A stretch of DNA of 64,000 bases, taken from NCBI GenBank assembly GCA_947623455.1, contig OX392545.1, positions 25,991,001 through 26,055,000 of the forward strand, in the 5' to 3' direction. Both the position numbers and the translations under genes were made by a program. This DNA comes from Mimachlamys varia. Taxonomy: Eukaryota; Mollusca; Bivalvia; Pectinida; Pectinidae. The notes under the pieces are model-generated. The model was not told the origin of the DNA. It worked only from the letters and a program-made list of their open reading frames with translations, and did no database searches. This document shows, piece by piece, positions 34,086 to 46,500 of this stretch (position 1 is the stretch's first letter; each line of letters begins with the position of its first letter).

Positions 34086-35420
34086 CCAAGTGAAAAAGGC
34101 AGCAAGAAAGACCCCTTAAACTATAGACCTGTTAGCTTGACCAGCATTGTTTGTAAAGTCATGGAGTCAATTCTGAGGGATAACATTATGGACTACTTGG
34201 AGCAAAACCAGTTACTAAACAAAGGCCAATATGGATTCCGAAAGGGCAGAACAACAACACTCCAGCTGCTTGAGGTCCTTGACGACATTACCAAAAAATT
34301 AGATGATGGCAACAAGATGGACATAATTTATCTGGACTTCCAAAAGGCTTTTGACACAGTTCCACATCAAAGACTATCAAAAAAAATCCAAAACATCGGA
34401 ATACATTTTAAAGTAACGAAATGGATAGAATCTTTCCTGAGCAACAGACAACAACGAGTCGTGGTCAACAGCAAAACATCAGATTGGTCAAGTGTTACCA
34501 GTGGGGTTCCCCAAGGGAGCGTACTGGGACCTGTGTTATTTTTAATCTACATCAACGACCTACCTGAAACAACAGCGTCAACCACAAAACTATTTGCAGA
34601 CGATACAAAAATTTATGGAGAAAGTAATGACGACTCTGACAACAAAAAATTACAGGATGACCTTAACAACATGGAAGAGTGGTCCAAGAAATGGCAGTTG
34701 AAATTTAACGCTGGGAAATGTAAATCCTTGCATTTTGGACGCAACAACACCAAGCATAAATATACATTGTATGGTGAAGATATTACACAAGGAGATGAGG
34801 AAAAAGATCTCGGTGTTATGTTTGACAATGATTTGAAGTTCAACGGCCAGGTAGCAGCCAATGTTAAAAAAGCCAACAGACTACTAGGTCTAATAAAGAG
34901 ATCATTCCTGCATATGGACAAGTCTATGTTAACCACACTGTACAAAGCCCTCGTCAGACCACATTTGGAGTATGCAGTGACTGTTTGGAATCCTCTGTAT
35001 AAGAAAGATGTTAGGGCTATTGAAAATGTACAAAGGAGAGCGACCAAACTTGTTGTATCTGTAAAGGATCTATCATACCCGGAAAGATTAATCGCCCTTG
35101 GAATTCCATCGTTACAATATAGAAGAAAGCGATATGATGTCATCCAAGTCTACAGAATTCTCAATGGAATCGACGAATCCGGGAAGGATATGTTCGAAGT
35201 TGTTAATGACAATCGAACAAGGGGGAACAACTCCAAAATCAGGCAACAACACTCAAGGTTAGACTGTAGGAGGCACTCATTTGGACTAAGAGTAGTTAGA
35301 GACTGGAATAGCTTGCCAAATGATGTAGTCAGTGCACCAACTATGAACGCTTTCAAGTCTAGGTTAAATACTTATTGGAAAGGACTCGCAATCAAATTCA
35401 ACCCAGATTGTTATAACTGA
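34086..35420 (+). mobile_element. 5'-truncated LINE with an open reverse transcriptase frame
   Basis: An uninterrupted frame of about 440 codons runs from KKDPLNYRPVSL to the TGA at 35420. RT motifs: YLDFQKAFDTVPH (motif A), SGVPQGSVLGPVLFLIYIND (B) and LFADDTKIY (C; FADD in place of the more usual YADD). The C-terminal part has VQRRATKLV and RHSFGLRVVRDWNSLPN, the terminal region seen in many non-LTR retrotransposons. The endonuclease and the N-terminal RT are absent, so the copy cannot be autonomous although the frame is intact. It is younger or better preserved than the LINE at 19645. A TTG at 34137 is not a real start. It probably belongs to the CR1/Jockey/L2 group. The 3' end is not defined; AAGAATAAAGG near 35632 could be close to it. 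Confidence 0.9.
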
Positions 35421-35948
35421 GAGCAGGACTCAACATTACACGAGAGTAAACGAATATAAAGTGTATATAGTATGGATGTGCTCAAGTACTTATACAACGG
35501 TAAATATATCGACGGCAATATATTTGCTATGTTTTTAACCATGGATGTGTTTTTAAAGTTTAAAAAGAACAATTTAAATGAACTATGAATAACGTGGACA
35601 CATGCGCAACCCACAACATCCTCAAGTTCAGAAGAATAAAGGTGGTCTAGAAGCTAATTATGCTTATACAGACCGAAGATCAGGTAAATCAGGTCCTATA
35701 TCACTAATTTTATGTTATATAGGTATCATCCTCGATATCCAGATGAGTGTGCGGATCGTAACCCTTGCCTAGCGAAGATGTATAGGTATATGCACTATCA
35801 AGAAATAAACACGTGTACATGTACATATAAACAAAAATAAATGTATCTATATTGATATAATGATATTGATATCTGGTAGTTGATGTCTATAGAATTCTTA
35901 CCATTAGTCCTTGATACCTGGAATTGTGCGGTGATAAATTACAAGCAG
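35421..35948. other. LINE 3' region and flank
   Basis: Non-coding. It includes a degenerate TCATCCTCGATATCCAG...GTAACCC phrase at 35727-35765 related to the CCTCGATATCC elements, and AT-rich dinucleotide stretches at 35820-35870. Confidence 0.4.
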
Positions 35949-37732
35949 TTAAAGGGGCATCCCGGGGAAGTCTACAATGAAGTCCTTGAATGTACATGCT
36001 GTCTGGACTACCAGATACATTTTCCTGTTATTTCAATATTCAAAGTGCACTCAAAATGTGTTTATTAGCCACTTGCAAAATTGCATTCCTCGGGAAAGCC
36101 CGATAAAAATAGCGCTGATCCCGCGTCAATCACGTGACTATTTTGTCGCAAGTCGACGAGGGGCCCATAGGGAGGGGATACGTAATGTACAGGTCCGATG
36201 ATGAACCAGACACAAAGTCCGTGTATAAATTTATTGAATCACATTCACATTAATAATCAGACGTTAATTACACACGATATGCATATAAATAAATTTATGT
36301 CGACATCTCTGCATCATTTATCGACATCAGTACCTGACTGAAACCGATGCAAATCACAGGGACCTGAGAATTTGTTACAGCTAGTTTTGGACCTAAAATA
36401 GGATGTTTAGAGTAATTTTACACAATGGTCATAAAAGCTACACTGCACTCTTACATTGTACGTTTAACAGTGTCATGTGGGTTTCCGACGATGACAACCA
36501 TAGGGCAAACCTTAATTTCTGTAAAAAGTTATCTTCACGAATCCTCATTTAGAACCATTTCACAAAAGGTGTGAATGCATTGAAAAGTAAAAAAATAAAA
36601 TGAAATGATTCCGATTTTTTTTTATACAACTCGATGTCTTGAAGATTTTTTTTCAGACTATCTATATAACGATCTAAAATCTATCCAAATTTCAGCGTCA
36701 ACATACTTTAACACTTACAATTATATATGTTTCACGGAAGTCCGTGCACTCATATGACGCACCACGCACTAAACATGTAGAATACATGTATAATATATAT
36801 CTCAAATTTGGAACTTGTCGAGAAGATAATTGTCCAATACTTAAAGGGGCATCCCGGGGAAGTCTACAATGAAGTCCTTGAATGTACATGCTGTCTGGAC
36901 TACCAGATACATTTTCCTGTTATTTCAATATTCAAAGTGCACTCAAAATGTGTTTATTAGCCACTTGCAAAATTGCATTCCTCGGGAAAGCCCGATAAAA
37001 ATAGCGCTGATCCCGCGTCAATCACGTGACTATTTTGTCGCAAGTCGACGAGGGGCCCATAGGGAGGGGATACGTAATGTACAGGTCCGATGATGAACCA
37101 GACACAAAGTCCGTGTATAAATTTATTGAATCACATTCACATTAATAATCAGACGTTAATTACACACGATATGCATATAAATAAATTTATGTCGACATCT
37201 CTGCATCATTTATCGACATCAGTACCTGACTGAAACCGATGCAAATCACAGGGACCTGAGAATTTGTTACAGCTAGTTTTGGACCTAAAATAGGATGTTT
37301 AGAGTAATTTTACACAATGGTCATAAAAGCTACACTGCACTCTTACATTGTACGTTTAACAGTGTCATGTGGGTTTCCGACGATGACAACCATAGGGCAA
37401 ACCTTAATTTCTGTAAAAAGTTATCTTCACGAATCCTCATTTAGAACCATTTCACAAAAGGTGTGAATGCATTGAAAAGTAAAAAAATAAAATGAAATGA
37501 TTCCGATTTTTTTTTATACAACTCGATGTCTTGAAGATTTTTTTTCAGACTATCTATATAACGATCTAAAATCTATCCAAATTTCAGCGTCAACATACTT
37601 TAACACTTACAATTATATATGTTTCACGGAAGTCCGTGCACTCATATGACGCACCACGCACTAAACATGTAGAATACATGTATAATATATATCTCAAATT
37701 TGGAACTTGTCGAGAAGATAATTGTCCAATAC
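35949..37732. repeat. 892-bp tandem duplication bounded by TTAA
   Basis: Units 35949-36840 and 36841-37732 look identical base for base wherever compared. Each starts TTAAAGGGGCATCCCGGGG and ends TTGTCCAATAC, and the next bases after the second unit are again TTAA. Each unit contains half a CACAGGGACC MITE (36355-36441 and 37247-37333). The first bases are the 5' end of a TTAA transposon (36845-38684). The identical 74-residue frames inside show no known protein. Confidence 0.95.
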
Positions 37733-38684
37733 TTAATCCATTTATAAATGTTATGATTTTTTACTTTTTTTTATGTAAATTTAAAGGTTCGTTAACATTT
37801 TCAACACAACTGCAGACATGGGACATACATATATATGATTTTTTTATGAATTAATGACTTCACTTATATAATGCATATATTTTGGTTCATATCAAATTTA
37901 ATACCGGGGTCCAAACCCGAGAATATTTGTACAATCCGTATTTTATAGATTAGGTATGACAAGATTTTTTTATCCGCACATGATGACATAAATTTATTCA
38001 TTTTGTCAAAATTGAATCTGTATACATTAAACTCAATCACCCGGGATACCGGCTTTTTACAACGTAACCCCCCCCCCCCCCCCCCATACGGTTTTCCTTG
38101 TATGTGAAAAGGTCTTTCTCTTCAGCAATATAATTCAATAATGCCGTTTTACTGGAATATCATAAAGGGAATATTACAATACACGCTTTCAAGTTTTACA
38201 CACGCATTTCATGTAACAGAGGAATGAAAGAGTTATCCCTTGGGAGGCCCCAAAACCAAATCAAAACTGTGTCACCGGCTATCCAGAAGAAAACTGTAAC
38301 AATGGAAACAATTTGGCTGTTAGTCTCTCCCTTGAATACTTCACATCCCTCATTATGGTTCCGTAATATAATCCTTACGTTAAAATTTGACCATTCGGCC
38401 ACTTTTCGCTTGGTAGTTACATGTAGGTCACGCGGATCGCCATTTTTTGTTTACCGATGTAGCTTGTTATGCGCATGCGTTATCATATGTGATGCAAAAA
38501 AATTTGCATGTCCAAATCGTTGATCAACGAATAGTGATTCCCTTTTTTAATTATTAATTAAAATTTTTGAGAACATATTTCAGCGTAAATCGCCCATTCA
38601 TTTTCCACAAGAGTATACATTTAATTCATATATACAATAATTCTAAATAAGCATAAAAAAATTTAGTTTTACCGTGATGCCTCT
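36845..38684. mobile_element. TTAA-flanked non-autonomous DNA transposon
   Basis: Proposed element from AGGGGCATCCCGG to CCGTGATGCCTCT, with TTAA at 36841-36844 and 38685-38688. Fifteen of the first 17 bases, counting the TTAA, match inversely. It contains a C run (38069-38085) and no transposase. The first half is the second unit of the 892-bp duplication. The right end rests on a short match, so the extent is an inference. Confidence 0.5.
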
Positions 38685-39024
38685 TTAAAAGTTGTTTAGT
38701 TTAAACATATTTTATTGCCAATTTGCAAATGGATTGGGCAAAAGTTACATGAACATTATCAACGCCCTTTCCAATCAATATATTCAATTATATATACATA
38801 TCATAAGATGGCTTAATTAGTTTAAATTTCATAATCTTAATGCTAGATAGAGAAAGAGAGAGGGAAGGAAGTAGGGGGGGGGGGGGGAGAGGGGGATTAC
38901 CTCCATATTAATGTTATATAAATACTTTAACAATTTCTCTCTTACTATTTACACATTTACTCTATAATTACACAATTAAAATACAAAATACATTAAGAAT
39001 ATTTTTATGATATATAGAGGATAT
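38685..39024. other. Simple-sequence region
   Basis: AT-rich sequence with an AGAG-rich patch and a G run at 38874-38887. No gene or element recognised. Confidence 0.5.
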
Positions 39025-39175
39025 TCAATGGTTTGCCGTTTAATATCGAATATATTTCACGAGTATGGCAGATTTTTTTATATTTTCGCGAGTGCGTAGC
39101 ACTAGTGAAAATATAAAAAAAAAATCTGCCATACAAGTGAAATATATTCGATATCAAACGGCAAACCATTGAATT
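39025..39175. repeat. Palindrome of about 150 bp
   Basis: ATTCAATGGTTTGCCGTTTA at the left pairs with its complement at 39155-39174, and GTATGGCAGATTTTTTTATA pairs with TATAAAAAAAAAATCTGCC. The arms are about 65 bp and nearly exact, with a small loop. Probably a MITE. Confidence 0.85.
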
Positions 39176-39528
39176 TTCTTTTTATTACATTTCGAAAGTG
39201 GACTAAGATACTTTCATTATATTTTTCTTGGTCTACTTGCCTACTGCAAAGGAGCTACATTGTAAGTCTACTGTAACCGTCGAAATCACAACCGGTCGGG
39301 TCCAGTAGTGGCAGTACACAGCTGATTGGGATAAGCTGATCGGAAAAGTTGAACCATTCTCATCTTTCAATTCATTTCATACTTAATCCTGCAGCAGTTC
39401 CTATCAATATGTACTATTGATGCCATTTCGTCAAGACCATCTTTCCCCAAGAGACAAGTTCTAGCAGACGACAACAATGGCGAGCCTCCAAGATCCGATC
39501 AAGGGGAACAACTCATACAAAAGATTCG

Positions 39529-39751
39529 GTGTTACGTGAAAAAAATGACCCAGCTGAAAACTACCCACCGTTGAAAGCTACGGTGGGTCACTTTTTCACG
39601 GGACGAATTACGGAAAAATCGAATGGGGTCATTTTTCTACAGATGGCCGTGTACGATTACTACTGTTAAATAACGACCCCGGGTAACTTTTGCAACGTAG
39701 AATAATGACCCGGGTGGTATTTTATTGTCGGGTCACTTTTTCACGTTACAC
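39529..39751. mobile_element. MITE with GTGTTACGTGAAAAA ends
   Basis: A 223-bp segment starting GTGTTACGTGAAAAA and ending TTTTTCACGTTACAC, with TGACCC/GGGTCA just inside. The interior has repeated GACCC and GGGTCA phrases (ACCCACCG/CGGTGGGT hairpin). No coding capacity. Confidence 0.75.
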
Positions 39752-39756
39752 TGAAA

Positions 39757-39862
39757 AAGCCTTATATTTTCACTGCAAAATCTTATATTTTCACGGCAAA
39801 ATCTTATATTTTCACGGCAAAATCTTATATTTTCACTGCTCATCACTGCAGTGAAAATATAA
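39757..39862. repeat. Four 23-bp tandem units followed by an inverted unit
   Basis: CTTATATTTTCACTGCAAAAT or its CGGC variant occurs four times, then TGCAGTGAAAATATAAG in inverse orientation, giving a foldable end. Confidence 0.85.
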
Positions 39863-40086
39863 GTTTATCAGTTTGATAATTTTCTATATTTCGCTGGCAA
39901 AAATGTAATAAATATCAATATTTTGGTCAAATTATTTGGACCACCCAGCACAGTGATATCCTGGCACTATTCGTATCATCCAACTAATTAAAAATTGTGC
40001 TATAACACGGACTTAGGTGTATATCTAATTCCTTGGTTATAAACTGGTTCATTTCAATTAAAAATGCAAGATTACAAAAAAAAATG

Positions 40087-40092
40087 AAAAAA
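40087..40092 (-). terminator. Pol III terminator of tRNA-Arg
   Basis: Six T residues on the - strand start two bases after the tRNA 3' end, with a second, longer T run just beyond (complement of the A run at 40076-40084). This is the usual Pol III stop. Confidence 0.8.
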
Positions 40093-40094
40093 TA

Positions 40095-40167
40095 CGAGCT
40101 TGCCAGGATTCGAACCTGGAATCTTCTGATCCGTAGTCAGACGCGTTATCCATTGCGCCACAAGCCC
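40095..40167 (-). tRNA. tRNA-Arg(ACG)
   Basis: A 73-nt cloverleaf on the - strand with no intron. The acceptor stem GGGCTTG/CAAGCTC has one G-U pair and discriminator G. The D arm is in TGGCGCAATGG (A box). The anticodon stem TCTGA/TCAGA holds loop CTACGGA, so the anticodon is ACG (read as ICG, codons CGU/CGC/CGA). The B box GGTTCGAATCC is exact. A T-run terminator follows. It lies 378 bp upstream of the archaemetzincin gene, in divergent orientation. Confidence 0.96.
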
Positions 40168-40545
40168 TGCATGGTGATTTGGGATATTTGCTTGAATATA
40201 ACTATAGGGTTACAACTTTGTTTCTGAAATTGTACTTGTTTTCATGTTGGTTGAATATATTTTTGTTTAGTTGAATTGGAATCGAATCTTTATCTCGTAC
40301 ACAATGTGACATGAAAGCATGCTTCCTCAACTTAACACAATTTCTCTGTGCATTGTTAAAACGCGCGGGAACCTGTTGTCGGAACTCTTTTATGTTGTGA
40401 AACAACAAATGTGTCTTCGATTGCAACACAACATACCGTATACGTATACGTATGGGTATATCATGTAGACTATATAGAAACAGGAAGCTTTTAGGCATGA
40501 ATTATCCACCGGTAAACTCTGATGACAGTTGTGTAAGTCTTTAAT

Positions 40546-43500
40546 ATGGCCACGTCGTCGAGAAATCGGACAGATATGGCCAAAACAGACAAGATACATT
40601 GGTCTGCTATCGGATTGGAAACCAGTGACCAGGGTCAGGTCCAGCTGAAGTCAGTCAGGGGACGGGCAGCAAGAAATTCGAAACGACCACAGGAAGATTT
40701 GACAAAATTCTTTATTCCCGGTATAGTTATGCAGATTGTATGCTCAGTTGGTATCTGTATCTGTATGTTTACAATGCAGGGTCCTTGTGGACATATAATG
40801 CATTGGGGGGGGGGGGGGGGGGGAGGTGCATGTCACTTAAAAATAGTGCTGGAGGCCAGGCCAGCACTAACTGAGGCCTTAAAGGTCTCAGTTGAGGTAC
40901 TATTGACGGTTTTCTCGTCAAGCAGATTCTGTGCAATGGTGGTGCGTGGGAAGAATGAGTTCTTGAATTATTGCGTTTTTGCGAATGGAACCCTGAATCT
41001 CCTATTATGGTTGCAAGAATGTTTTTCAACGGTGTTACTATAGGAGAAGCCACTGAGATCTTTTGGGCGTATTTTCTGTTGTTCCCTTTCTGGTGTTAAA
41101 AAGGATGTTTCTGACCAAGTTTGGTCAAAATCTTTTTTTTTAAACATTCATAAGTACCGATACGACTTTCATTAGTAACGAAACGACCGGGTACCGAAAC
41201 TGCCAGGTATTAAGCTAAACCGTTCAATTTAGCTTGACGATGTATAGGTAGGTCTAACAAATTTTAGTCGATTCGGCACCTGGCAGTTTCGGAACCCGGT
41301 CGTTTCGGTACTAATGAAAGTCGTATCGGTACTTATGAATGTTGGAAAACAAAGATTTTGACCAAAATTGGTCAAAAACATCCTTAAGGGAAAAAAGAAC
41401 ATATTTTGCATAAATTGTGACTGATCCCCAAGGGGCCAGAGGGGTGGCGCCCAATGGGGGAACTAGTGATAATTCCTTTAAATCGCTAGTTATAATTAAA
41501 GGTTTTAATGCACTACAGTTACTCTTTAACCAAATTTGGTCAGAAACATCCTTTTTGGAAGAGCAACAGATTTTGCATAATTGGTGCCTCTGACCCAGCT
41601 AGCTAAAGGTCTCTGGCTGTTTTTGTTCTGAAGCAAATCAACAAGTGGCCTGTCATAAGTTTCTCTTTTTGTTATCCTCAAATATTGTTTGAGTGAAGCT
41701 ATGTCTGTCCTAGTTGATCAGCAAACTTATAGGAAATTATAATTAAACCATATTGGAATTCCAATTGATCTATGTAGCAAAATTAGTTCATTGATAAGCT
41801 TAAAGGATTTGTGCAACGAAAATGAAAATTTTATATTTGGTAAAAGTAGTATTGTAAAACCTTAATAACATGCCCTGACGATCGCGCAGGGTCTGGTTTC
41901 TTGCTTGACACGAAATTCGGGTCATACGCCTTGGACCTCTCAGGCGAAACTAGAGATAATGAGTTCGTCGGTCACGTGATCGTGTGACGTCATCTTAGTC
42001 CAAGGACTCCTCAATCTAACCTTACCTGCATACATTCTTATATTAGGTCCGCTTATTACGCACCAAAAATATTGTAATTTTGGCAACATTCAGCATGCCA
42101 GATCCATATAGTGATGTAGTTGGTAACATAAGAGTTTGCCTTGATATTTTAACCACATAAAAAAACATGTTTATAGAGCTACAGAATTATTTGTCGTTTT
42201 CAGAAACGGACAAGTAGACATACCAGGGAAAGCGACATCAGCACAGAAAACATTGTCAACACGCATAATTTATGTTACTTCGACTCGAAAAAACTGGAAA
42301 TACAATCTAATTATCTAAAAATGCTATTGTAAATTCTATATATATTCGCTTTAAATACCAACAAACGAAATCAGAACCCCATAAATATATATATATATTA
42401 CATATTACCGTGTATGTTATAAGCACGGTACAATTATGACAGGGAATTCACAACATGTATAATAATCACGTCTTTTTACGTAATTAAGTTACAAGGTCGG
42501 GATCACGGTAGATAAATGTTAATACGAAAGTACTTATTTTCATTTATTTTACGTCAGCTTAGAAATGCAAACAATTTTAAGATGTGATTATTTTAGTTAT
42601 GGTACGGAACATTCCGATCTTAGACTTGCCTCAGAAAAAACGGATTTCCTGTGTCGATCTCTGCGTGGGATAATTCGGGAATTTGAAGAAGAAAATATCG
42701 CTTCTTTATTATAAGCTCCATGTCGGTGACAGTTTTCACTTATGCATCGCAACGATTGCACTAGCGACGTTTTTTTTTCTAATTCATATTTTTTCCAGTG
42801 AATACAAAATTTATGTATAATGGGCGTAACAATGTACATCGCAATGTACATTTAGTTATTATCTGAGAGAATTGGACAGGGTGTCAATCTATTGTATACC
42901 TTTCCTAATGTGTTAATTGACCAGATGTATAAGATTATAATTGCATGTACCGATCGTATTTATCCTCTACCGGCCGCCGCGCATCCCTTTGATATCACAG
43001 GTAAGTCAGTTCACACCTGTGATGACCTCAGGTGTTATTTGCATTAGGTAACTAGCAAAGATGAAGCTGAAGAATTTATGAAATATCTAAAGCTCACATA
43101 AATGATAATATTAAAAAAAGGTTTATTATTGTAACTCGGATAAAGACACCCTGGACGTTCCGACCGAACCCCCCACACTCACACACACAAAAAAAAAAAA
43201 AATAAATAAAGAATTTCCTTAAAAGTTATTATTCGGTTAATTTCTTTCTATAAGCCACATATAAACATACAACCACGGACCTAGATAGCAAAATCTAATC
43301 CAATTACACTAAATAAAATAATGTTGTATTTCATCCTATTTTCGGAATCATCCACGTGGAATCTCAATACACAGTACAGGTACAAATTAGGCCCCGATTA
43401 CATACTATTTTATACGTACCGTAAAATGCGAAACTAATTTGAAGATAAACATTAATTCGGGTTATTTTCGTCAAATTCGTATTAATATAAAGTTGGTTGC

Positions 43501-46500
43501 CTGGTGAACGTGTGTATCGTTTTTATGACTCTGGTACGGGTTTCGTCGTCCTGACTAATGTCAGTATATATATCAGTATAAAGGTAAAATGTTACCATCT
43601 ACCTGTCCAGACCATCTATCCAGGTGAATTCACTGACCAATCAACTAATTAGTGTCACGTCTGTGTTAGATCACTAATCCCCCGTAAATGGCACGCCCGT
43701 GATTTGTAATGTTTCGACAAGGTGTCGAAATTAGCATTCAAATGCCCCACAAAACACCTTTTTGGCCAATACAAGTAAAAAAGTATGCATGGACTTTCGT
43801 TTTAAAAAGTATATTGTACGTATTGTATGTATCAGTATGCAACTATCACAACAATATTTGCCGTTATACACGTTATACATATACAATGTTTATGTAAGAA
43901 AGCAGTGTGATATGGCGATAGCTTGATTTTACTGGACTAAGATGACGTCACAGGGGGAGTGGCCTCGTTCTGGATCACAAAATATGCATAATTTAGAGGT
44001 CGGCGAAAATGACCTTATAATCGTGTCAACACAAAGTAACCAGACCACGCTTGCAAGATTGGGTGTTTGAATATTGTTTTAAAACATGACTTTTACCAAA
44101 TATGAAATTTTCATTTTTCGTTGCACAAATCCTTTAAGTTAAATGAAAGTTCCCAAAAAACCAGTACAGGACAAATGTACCACAGTACGTACCATGACAA
44201 CTTTATGCCACGGTATACCGGTAAAACCGCCCAGCCCTAGTACATTGTGACTCTGACCACCCCCATGTGTTATGAAGAGAGAAAATGAGATCTAGGCATG
44301 GCCAGAGAAATGCTTCATGGTGCACAGGTAAAGAGGGTTTTCGGGTTATAATTATCCCATTTTGAGATAGCATATTTTAGTGTGTACAGGCATTTGTAGC
44401 TTAAATCAATGAAAAAATATATATAATATAAGGAATTTAAGGATTTTTTCAAAATGCTAAGAAACTGCTTTATGATCATTAGTCAAAATATTCTAACTAT
44501 ATTTGACAGATGCTGAATTTTTCACTCCCATGAAGAAACCAAAAAAATCTGAATGGTTAGCAGAACACAAGACAGATTCTCAACCTTTTGAGAGATTTCT
44601 TCAGGGTTCAGCCAACTACCCGACTCTGAAACGCAATGTGATTTATCTTCTGCCGCTTCCATTTGACAACTCACCTGTTCCAGCTGACATTTTAGATCCT
44701 TTAAAGCAATTTGCGTCCATCTTTTTCGGAATGAAACTGAAAGTCATGAAAACGAGAAATCTCCAAGGGAAAGTTCCGGAACGATTTAATAGTAATTCTA
44801 ATTCGAATCAAGTTAATGCAGGTAAAGTTTTGGAGAAAATGGCAACTTTTGTTCCAGATGATGCCTTCTGTGTCGCAGGAATAACATTGTGTGATCTGTA
44901 TCCCCAAGACTCTTGGAATTTCGTGTTTGGTTTGGCACAACCAAAATCAGGTGTTGGTGTCTACTCGCTCGCTCGCTATCTGTCAAACTTCGGAGATCGA
45001 CCAACAAGTGTCTATGACCCAGACAGGTAAGACACTAAAAGAATCTTTCACCTTCTTGTAGGTGAGAAAAGGGGATCTCAACCAGAGGGGTAAGATTCTT
45101 AAGTTGCCAAACACGTTGCTTACCGAGTGTTTGGCAGCTTAAGAATTTTACCCAGAGGGTTGAGATCCCCTTGTCTCAGAATGATTATTTTTCTCTTACC
45201 CTGTTAAACCTCCTGTATATGTAATATTTACATTACATGAATGCAAGACAATTTTGATGTGATGCAGGGATAATTCTGGCTCATAAAACCTATGGGAAAA
45301 TTTGAGGGGTTTTATGAGATTAGTAGAATTTCTATGAGATTTTTCTATATAAAGTAATACTATTTTGAAATTTTAATGAGATTTGCGATTTGGTTTTGAT
45401 TATGGGTAAAAATCTCCAAATCTCGTCCCAAAGTGATCCGTGATGATGTGATTGAGTTGTTAATGTGACGTCATACACGTACAATTGTTGAGAATGTGCA
45501 AAAAGAACGTGAAGCTTGCCGCAACCCTAGGGAACTGATGAGATAAGAAAATCTGCCACCGGTAAAAGTGTGGACATCCCTGTCCTGGCCCCTTGATCAT
45601 GAAACAATCTTTAGACTTCAGTGTGTTCTTATAGCCAATCAGGTTACCTGGTATGACGTTACATTTTGTAACGTTATTTGTAATTGGCTAAGTCCACACC
45701 TAAGACAGTTTTAGACTTAAAGATTGTTTCATGATCCCGGGGCCAGGATAGGAGAATTGAAAAGAAAATGTCACACCGGTAAAAGTATGGATATCCCTGT
45801 CCAGGGTAAGAGAAAAGAAAATCTGTTTAAATACAGATCCTTGTTCTCGTTCCGTTACATACGGACCTGACATCATCTCTCGAGATGTTCTGATGACTTT
45901 TGCACCCTGGTGCTTTACCGTACACTCTGACTCAAGGCAAATTGTCTTATAAACATTGTAATTAGCAATTAAGTCATTACGTCACAACATGTTAGCTTGT
46001 TATCAGGTAAACTGTATGTCACTTGGCCATAGGTTTATCATGGGTACCTTACTGGTGTCAAGGTGACTAATTACACCTGGTCAGGTATTGTAGAAAAGTC
46101 CATCATATTGCACAACCGGAATATCCAAGTCGCGGAAATGTAACCGTATAAGTGTGGAAATGTCAATGCTGTATCTGCCATAAGCTTTACCAAGCTTTCA
46201 GATACAAAGACAGTGATTCAGTGATTCAGTAACATAACAGCTAGTCAGTGTGCTGGAACAGGCACAGGTGTCTATATGTAGCCACTAATAGGCAATTCGC
46301 TGGTGCTCAGGTTAAGTCTATGGTATCAATTGTACATATGTAGATAGAATCATTCTAAAAATTCTTAAAGTTTGTTAAAGGAATTTTGTTAATGGATCAC
46401 TCTCCCTTTCAAAATAAATTGTTCAGTTTACTGAAGATACATTTGAACTCTTCCAAATCAAAGGTTGGAATAGTTCATTAAGAAATTTCAGGGGTGAATG

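Noticed and set aside
34613..35143. 176-residue open frame antisense to the LINE
   Set aside because: A shadow of the RT coding region; no family resemblance.
36869..37093. Conserved 74-residue protein found twice
   Set aside because: The two copies are identical only because the DNA is a recent 892-bp duplication; no known family.
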